Shown piece by piece: positions 59,473-64,000 of a stretch of 64,000 nt of DNA. The notes beneath the pieces are model-generated. The model was not told the origin of the DNA, did not search any database, and saw only the letters and a list, made by a program, of their open reading frames with translations. The position numbers and the translations under genes were made by a program. Origin of the DNA: Paenibacillus polymyxa M1 (lineage in GTDB: Bacteria; Bacillota; Bacilli; Paenibacillales; Paenibacillaceae); contig NC_017542.1 in NCBI RefSeq assembly GCF_000237325.1, positions 2,886,501 through 2,950,500 of the forward strand. The letters run 5' to 3'. How positions within the stretch are numbered: the stretch's first letter is position 1; each line of letters starts with the position of its first letter.

Positions 59473-61008
59473 TTGTTTAAACGTTCATATTTTAAACTAT
59501 TTATCCCTGCGGTCATGGCGGTGATGATGACAGCCTGTGCTACATCTCCATCAGCTTCATCCACATCCTCTACGGCACCACAAGATAAAAGTGTCACCTT
59601 ATTGTTCAACGTGCAAAGCCCTTCTATTGATCCTCATGCAGATATCAATTACACAGCCGTTCGTGCTGGAGTAAATGAAACACTGATCAAAGTGAATAAG
59701 GATCTCAAGCTGGAAGCTTGGCTTGCAGAAAAATGGAACAGTAAGGACGGGCAGCACTGGACCTTTAGCATCCGACCAGGCGTGAAATTCCATAGCGGTA
59801 AAGCCGTAGATGCCGCAGCTGTCAAAGCCTCTTTGGAAAGAGCACTAAAGCTCAATCCATCGGTTAAAAATGCGCTACATATCCGTGATATTCATGCAGA
59901 AGGGCAGATTTTGAGCATTACGACGGACAAGTCCTTCCCGGAATTTGTATCTGAGCTGGTTCATCCGAATACCGCAATTATGGACACCACAGCCGCAGGT
60001 GACTTCCCATCAGGAACGGGGCCGTTCAAAGTTGTCAGTTTCCGTGCCGGAAGTGAACTGAATCTGGATCGCAACGAGGACTATTGGAACGGTGAAGTAA
60101 AATTGAAACATGCCAAATTCATGTTTAACGAAGATGCCAATGCACGTCAGCTTGCTTTTCAAGCTAAGACGGCCGATATTGTGTATCGTCCGCCCGTTGA
60201 AAGTCTGGAGCTTTTGAAAGCTGATTCTACCGTTAAAGTTGACTCTCTTCCTAGCCTGCGGACGCACCAACTTATTTACAATATGAACAATCATGATCTG
60301 AAAAAAACAGCTGTGCGCAAAGCATTCGATAATCTGATTAACCGGGATGAGATTGCAAGCGGTATTATGTCTGGTCAGGGAACCCCTGCTCAAGGTCCGT
60401 TCTTGCCGGACTTTCCTTTTTCACCGAAATATACCACGAAAAAGTTTGATTTGAATGCAGCACGAGAAGGCTTCAAAGAAGCTGGATATACAGTGGAGAA
60501 CGGAAAAGTTACGAATTCTGACGGGTCCTCCCTTCATCTTACATTGTTAACCTACCAGTCGAGAGCGGAGCTTCCACTCATTTCACAGCTGATTCAGGCT
60601 AACGCTAAGGAGCTTGGCATCACGATTGATATCCGTCAGGTTGATAATATTGATGAATATCTGGCCGCTCATCAGGATTGGGATTTAGCGACTTACAGTA
60701 ACATTACAGCCCCGCGCGGTGATGCAAGTTATTTCCTGAATGCGGCCTATATGCCGGAGGGAGCATTGAATTACGGTCATGTGCATGTACCAGAACTCGC
60801 GAGTATGATTACGCAGCTGAACACAACCGTGAATGAGGAGCAACGCAACAAGCTAGCGCTGCAGGCTGTCACTCTGATTGACCAAGAAAATCTGCAATCC
60901 TTTCTAGTTCATCCAAACAACGTAGTGGCCTATCGTAATTACGTACATAACTGGGTAACCAGCCAAAGTGAATACTATCTGTTGACCCAGGACTTGGATG
61001 TGAACTAG
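59473..61008 (+). CDS. Nickel/opine-type ABC solute-binding lipoprotein
   Basis: 511 residues from a TTG at 59473, six bases after GGAGGT. The lipobox MMTAC is at about 19-23. The fold is the peptide/nickel family-5 binding protein: SPSIDPHADINYTAVRAGVN, WTFSIRPGVKFHSGKAVDAA, PSGTGPFKVVSFRAGSELNL, and LTYQSRAELPLISQLIQANA. NikA, DppA and CntA share these. The Zur-type site suggests zinc, perhaps bound to a metallophore, as with CntA and staphylopine-type opines. Nothing in the sequence tells nickel from zinc-opine directly. Confidence 0.88.
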   Translation: MFKRSYFKLFIPAVMAVMMTACATSPSASSTSSTAPQDKSVTLLFNVQSPSIDPHADINYTAVRAGVNETLIKVNKDLKLEAWLAEKWNSKDGQHWTFSIRPGVKFHSGKAVDAAAVKASLERALKLNPSVKNALHIRDIHAEGQILSITTDKSFPEFVSELVHPNTAIMDTTAAGDFPSGTGPFKVVSFRAGSELNLDRNEDYWNGEVKLKHAKFMFNEDANARQLAFQAKTADIVYRPPVESLELLKADSTVKVDSLPSLRTHQLIYNMNNHDLKKTAVRKAFDNLINRDEIASGIMSGQGTPAQGPFLPDFPFSPKYTTKKFDLNAAREGFKEAGYTVENGKVTNSDGSSLHLTLLTYQSRAELPLISQLIQANAKELGITIDIRQVDNIDEYLAAHQDWDLATYSNITAPRGDASYFLNAAYMPEGALNYGHVHVPELASMITQLNTTVNEEQRNKLALQAVTLIDQENLQSFLVHPNNVVAYRNYVHNWVTSQSEYYLLTQDLDVN

Positions 61009-61009
61009 C

Positions 61010-61954
61010 ATGCTTCAAACTATTGCCAAAAAGTTTCTGACGCTTATATTGTTCTTTCTTATTCTTTCCTTTGTGAGCTTCTGTCTGCTTAAGCTTGTTC
61101 CGGGCGATCCCGTTCGGAGCATTCTCCGAGTAGATGATGTAGCTGTATCCAATCAGCAAATTGCGGATATGCGCAGCCAACTGGGGCTGGATCAACCATT
61201 ACCTGTGCAATATGGTAAGTGGCTGGTTCAGTTGTTACAGTTGGATTTTGGACAATCTTATCTAACCCATCGCCCAGTCTTGACAGAGTTTATAGAAAAG
61301 TTGCCTTATACACTCCTCCTGACTGGAGGCTCCCTGTTCATTATGCTGCTGATAGCTCTCCCGTTGGGCACAATGTCCGCACTGTACCGTAACCGCTGGA
61401 TTGACAGTGCCAGTCGTGTGTTTGCCTTAATTGGTTCCTCAATTCCCAGCTTTTGGTTGGGGCTTTTGTTTATCGAATGGTTTGCAGTAAAATTGCGTAT
61501 TTTTCCGTCTATGGGGGATGGAACCGTTTTTCATTTAGTCCTCCCTTCTCTTACCCTCGGATTGGCAATGGCGGCTGTTTATGTACGAATGATTCGTGCA
61601 AGTCTGATTGAAAGCTCGGGACAGGATTTTATCAAAGCAGCTCAAGCCCGTGGAATCAGTCCGGTTCGCATTTTTTTCAGACACATGTTCCGTCACAGCT
61701 TAATTCCACTTATTACGATATTCAGTGAGAGCATAGGCAGCCTACTGGGAGGTACGGTGGTAATCGAAGTACTGTTCGCCTATCCGGGGCTTGGCAAATG
61801 GATTGTGGATGCAATTGCCGCGAGAGACTATCCCATTATACAGGGCTATACAATTTTTATGGCCATATTCATTATATGTCTCAATATCTTGGTAGAACTG
61901 TCCTACCGTTGGGTCAATCCTGAAATTGCTTTGAAGGAGAAACGTTTATCATGA
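61010..61954 (+). CDS. Nickel/opine-type ABC permease (NikB-like)
   Basis: 314 residues, six membrane helices; the start lies 1 bp after the binding-protein stop. The N-terminus FLTLILFFLILSFVSFCLLK and LVPGDPVRSIL are typical of NikB/DppB. The EAA loop is KAAQARGISPVRIFFRHMFR. It pairs with the NikC-like permease, whose start overlaps its stop by 4 bases. Confidence 0.9.
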   Translation: MLQTIAKKFLTLILFFLILSFVSFCLLKLVPGDPVRSILRVDDVAVSNQQIADMRSQLGLDQPLPVQYGKWLVQLLQLDFGQSYLTHRPVLTEFIEKLPYTLLLTGGSLFIMLLIALPLGTMSALYRNRWIDSASRVFALIGSSIPSFWLGLLFIEWFAVKLRIFPSMGDGTVFHLVLPSLTLGLAMAAVYVRMIRASLIESSGQDFIKAAQARGISPVRIFFRHMFRHSLIPLITIFSESIGSLLGGTVVIEVLFAYPGLGKWIVDAIAARDYPIIQGYTIFMAIFIICLNILVELSYRWVNPEIALKEKRLS

Positions 61955-62805
61955 TAAAATCCGTACATGCGGAAAACAGGCAGTTCACCAGGGCACGATT
62001 GTCCAAAGCATGGATCGGATCACTCTCCATCCTGTTCATTCTTACAGCCATTACAGTCATACCCTTCCTAGCTCCACAAGATCCGTATCATATCCAGATG
62101 GGGAGTCGACTTCAACCGATCAGCGCAATGTACTGGCTGGGAACCGATCATTTGGGTAGAGATGTGCTATCGAGGGTCATAGCAGGACTACGGACGACAG
62201 TCGGAACCAGTTTGTTGATTTTGATCGTTTCACTGGTTGTCGGGGTACCCCTCGGTCTGCTGTCAGGATTTATTGGAGGCTGGATGGATCGTGTATTCCA
62301 ACGTGTGGTCGATGCCTTCATGACTTTGCCTGATTATATTTTTGCCATTGTACTAAGCGGCCTGCTCGGACCAGGCTTAGGGAATCTTATATTTGCGGTG
62401 TCTGCAGTAAAATGGGTTGGTTATGCCCGACTGGTGCGCAGTACCGTTCTGGCTGAAAAGCAAAAGGATTACATTTCGTTATCCATACTCGCGGGTACCT
62501 CCTCCCTGCGAATTGTCATGCGGCATATTCTGCCCCATGCCATTGGGAATGTACTTGTACTGGCTACGCTGGATATCGGCAAAATCATTTTAATGATCGC
62601 CTCTCTATCTTTTTTGGGCTTAGGTCCTCAGCCGCCCATTCCCGAATGGGGCACGATGTTGAATGAAGGGCGTGCATATTTTCAAATGGCCCCCCATTTA
62701 ATGCTGGGTCCCGGCATAGCTGTCGTGCTCACGGTGCTATTAGCGAACGTGTTTGGAGACAAGCTACGCGACCGTTATGATGTTAAAACCCGGTCAGAGG
62801 AGTGA
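61951..62805 (+). CDS. Nickel/opine-type ABC permease (NikC-like)
   Basis: 284 residues, six membrane helices. WLGTDHLGRDVLSRVIAGLR is the DppC/NikC entry motif, the EAA loop is LSILAGTSSLRIVMRHILPH, and the end has LSFLGLGPQPPIPEWGTML. It completes the permease heterodimer. ATGA overlap with the upstream gene. Confidence 0.91.
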   Translation: MIKSVHAENRQFTRARLSKAWIGSLSILFILTAITVIPFLAPQDPYHIQMGSRLQPISAMYWLGTDHLGRDVLSRVIAGLRTTVGTSLLILIVSLVVGVPLGLLSGFIGGWMDRVFQRVVDAFMTLPDYIFAIVLSGLLGPGLGNLIFAVSAVKWVGYARLVRSTVLAEKQKDYISLSILAGTSSLRIVMRHILPHAIGNVLVLATLDIGKIILMIASLSFLGLGPQPPIPEWGTMLNEGRAYFQMAPHLMLGPGIAVVLTVLLANVFGDKLRDRYDVKTRSEE

Positions 62806-62810
62806 ACTAC

Positions 62811-63647
62811 ATGCTGACTATTGAAGACTTAACGATTCGGACAAAAGCGAAAACGATTGTAGAACAACTGGAGCTTGCCATTCGTCCGGGAGAATGGTGT
62901 GCTCTGGCAGGAGAAAGCGGAAGCGGTAAAAGCATGACTGCGTTCGCTATTGGCGGTCTCCTCCCTGCTTCTGTTAGCGCTGAAGGCATCATAATGTGGA
63001 ATGACGAGAATTTGCTTGCCCTACCCGTTAAACAAAGACGTTCCTTGCTTGGTAGTGAAATATCTTACGTTTTTCAAGACTATCACGGGGCTTTTACCCC
63101 TTTTTTGCGTGTGGGCAGCCAACTCGACGAGCTGATGCGTGCTCACGGCAAGCAAGACCGTAAAGCGCGTAAGCAGCGCTGTCTTGAGGTGTTGGAGCAC
63201 GTACAGCTTCCCGCCGAGCGTGTGTACCGCAGCTATCCATTCGAGCTCAGCGGCGGTCAATTGCAGCGAGCAGCTATTGCAGCTGCACTGCTTCTAGAGC
63301 CAAAGCTGCTCATTGCCGACGAGCCAACAACTGCGCTGGATACGCTCACTGCACACCGAGTACTCCAGCTCATTGACCAAATCCGGATGGAAACGGGGAT
63401 TTCCGTCTTGTGGATCACTCACGATCTACGGCATGTACGGAAGTATGCGGATCGAGTTGCAGTAATGCGTACAGGTGTTTTGCTTGAAGCTGGTCAAACG
63501 CAAGCGGTGCTGGACCATCCAGCCCATCCATATACGCGTCGCTTACTGGCGGCTATTCCGCCGCTGTCTCCAGACGCTCCTTCACGTTTGCCATGCAACA
63601 GCACCGATGAACAGCTTGCACCGGAAAGGAGCATATTACATGAATAA
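62811..63647 (+). CDS. Nickel/opine-type ABC ATPase (NikD-like)
   Basis: 278 residues from the ATG at 62811, eight bases after AGAGGAG; a GTG at 62802 is in frame. Walker A GESGSGKSMT, Q-loop VFQDYHGAFTPF, signature LSGGQLQRAAIA and Walker B LLIADEPTTALD. The C-terminal HPAHPYTRRLLAAIPPL is the oligopeptide-type regulatory tail. It works with the NikE-like ATPase encoded next. Confidence 0.91.
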   Translation: MLTIEDLTIRTKAKTIVEQLELAIRPGEWCALAGESGSGKSMTAFAIGGLLPASVSAEGIIMWNDENLLALPVKQRRSLLGSEISYVFQDYHGAFTPFLRVGSQLDELMRAHGKQDRKARKQRCLEVLEHVQLPAERVYRSYPFELSGGQLQRAAIAAALLLEPKLLIADEPTTALDTLTAHRVLQLIDQIRMETGISVLWITHDLRHVRKYADRVAVMRTGVLLEAGQTQAVLDHPAHPYTRRLLAAIPPLSPDAPSRLPCNSTDEQLAPERSILHE

Positions 63648-64000
63648 TCAAGCCGCCTGCGCTCAGTGGCAAGACAGCCCCCATCCTGTTGTTACCGTCT
63701 CCGGTTTGACGAAGGCTTACGCTGGGGGCAAAACTGTACTGCACGATGTTGCTCTGTCGGTCTCACCCGGAGAATGTCTGGGTGTTGTCGGAGAAAGCGG
63801 CAGTGGGAAAAGCACACTTGCTCGCTGTATTTTGACATTGGACACGTTTGATCAAGGTGAGCTTAAACTGGATGGACAGTCCATTCGAGGATTAAAGCGA
63901 AGTGAATTAAAACGGATTCGCAGCAGACTGGGGGCGGTATTTCAACATCCATCCGCAGCTTTGAACCCCAGACTAACCATTTTGCAATCCCTGCTGGAGC
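63640..64000 (+). CDS. Nickel/opine-type ABC ATPase (NikE-like), cut by the window edge
   Basis: The ATG at 63640 overlaps the upstream stop by 8 bases. 120 residues are visible: a short leader (QAACAQWQDSPHPVVTVSGL) and then a standard NBD with VVGESGSGKSTLARCIL (Walker A) and VFQHPSAALNPRLTI (Q-loop region). The signature and Walker B fall outside. If this is a cnt-type system, opine synthesis genes could follow. Confidence 0.88.
   Translation, partial: MNNQAACAQWQDSPHPVVTVSGLTKAYAGGKTVLHDVALSVSPGECLGVVGESGSGKSTLARCILTLDTFDQGELKLDGQSIRGLKRSELKRIRSRLGAVFQHPSAALNPRLTILQSLLE

Noticed and set aside
1..64000. Search by eye for CRISPR arrays, tRNA, rRNA, riboswitches and prophage genes
   Set aside because: No regularly spaced repeats, no tRNA-like cloverleaf ends, no conserved riboswitch cores and no phage structural genes were seen; absence was judged by reading only, so small RNAs may have been missed.

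Overview
The window looks like a stretch of a Paenibacillus chromosome (Bacillota, Bacillales). This is inferred from gene content and style, not from a database match: strong AGGAGG-type ribosome binding sites, frequent TTG/GTG starts, YesM/YesN plus LplABC-type sugar uptake, copper-amine-oxidase 'stalk' domains, many Gfo/Idh/MocA dehydrogenases, and modular secreted glycoside hydrolases with FN3 and ricin-type domains. No rRNA, tRNA, CRISPR array or intact insertion sequence was seen.

Layout. (1) 1-4140: a LacI-type regulator cut by the window edge, then a graveyard: fragments of xerS, a DUF4180 gene, a GNAT acetyltransferase, blaI, a frameshifted class A beta-lactamase with its BlaI-type operator still present, the tail of a serine hydrolase and a DedA fragment. 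(2) 4118-10328 (minus): a tightly packed seven-gene envelope operon (YkoP-like, DedA/VTT, PAP2 phosphatase, two GT28 UgtP/MGDG-type glycosyltransferases, a polysaccharide deacetylase between them, an MFS transporter). (3) 11186-14334 (minus): a small XRE regulator and a rifampicin phosphotransferase with a candidate leader peptide. (4) 14547-21567 (minus): an LplABC-type sugar importer with its YesMN two-component system. (5) 21957-31153: a membrane hydrolase, a secreted beta-helix protein, a nitroreductase/Rrf2 pair, a three-module GH5 mannanase, and remnants of a PfkB kinase, a macrolide-type glycosyltransferase and a GH43 enzyme. (6) 31410-41397: DUF4272, a zinc-ribbon protein, a LacI/Gfo-Idh/ThuA/Gfo-Idh sugar operon, a GRP-type sugar transporter broken by one stop codon, and a GH36 alpha-galactosidase. 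(7) 41554-48995: an SDR remnant, a tandem pair of small paralogues, two Gfo/Idh dehydrogenases divergent from an RpiR regulator, an ArsR/MFS pair, and a DAO-type oxidase. (8) 49146-53433: a lantibiotic-immunity-type ABC transporter (one ATPase, two permeases) with its own response regulator and kinase but no lantibiotic genes in view. (9) 53496-59269: an FN3/stalk surface protein, small proteins (DUF3817, YolD-like), and a TetR/DHA2 efflux pair with an LmrA/YxaF-like operator. (10) 59437-64000: a nik/opp/cnt-type ABC importer behind a Zur-box-like site, running off the window.

The genes suggest a plant-polysaccharide-eating soil bacterium: mannanase plus alpha-galactosidase fit galactomannan use, the sugar dehydrogenase operons and ABC importer fit glycoside uptake, and several modules (rph, efflux pumps, immunity transporter, dead beta-lactamase) deal with antibiotics. 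The number of broken genes is striking (xerS, DUF4180, GNAT, blaI, bla, serine hydrolase, two halves of a repeat, dedA, pfkB, MGT, GH43, glcU-like, SDR), so this part of the chromosome is accessory and turning over. The best leads for something not well described are the envelope operon at 4118-10328, the leader upstream of rph, the overlapping short frame between rph and the XRE gene, and the tandem small proteins at 41938-42741. All are inferences from reading; none was tested by search.
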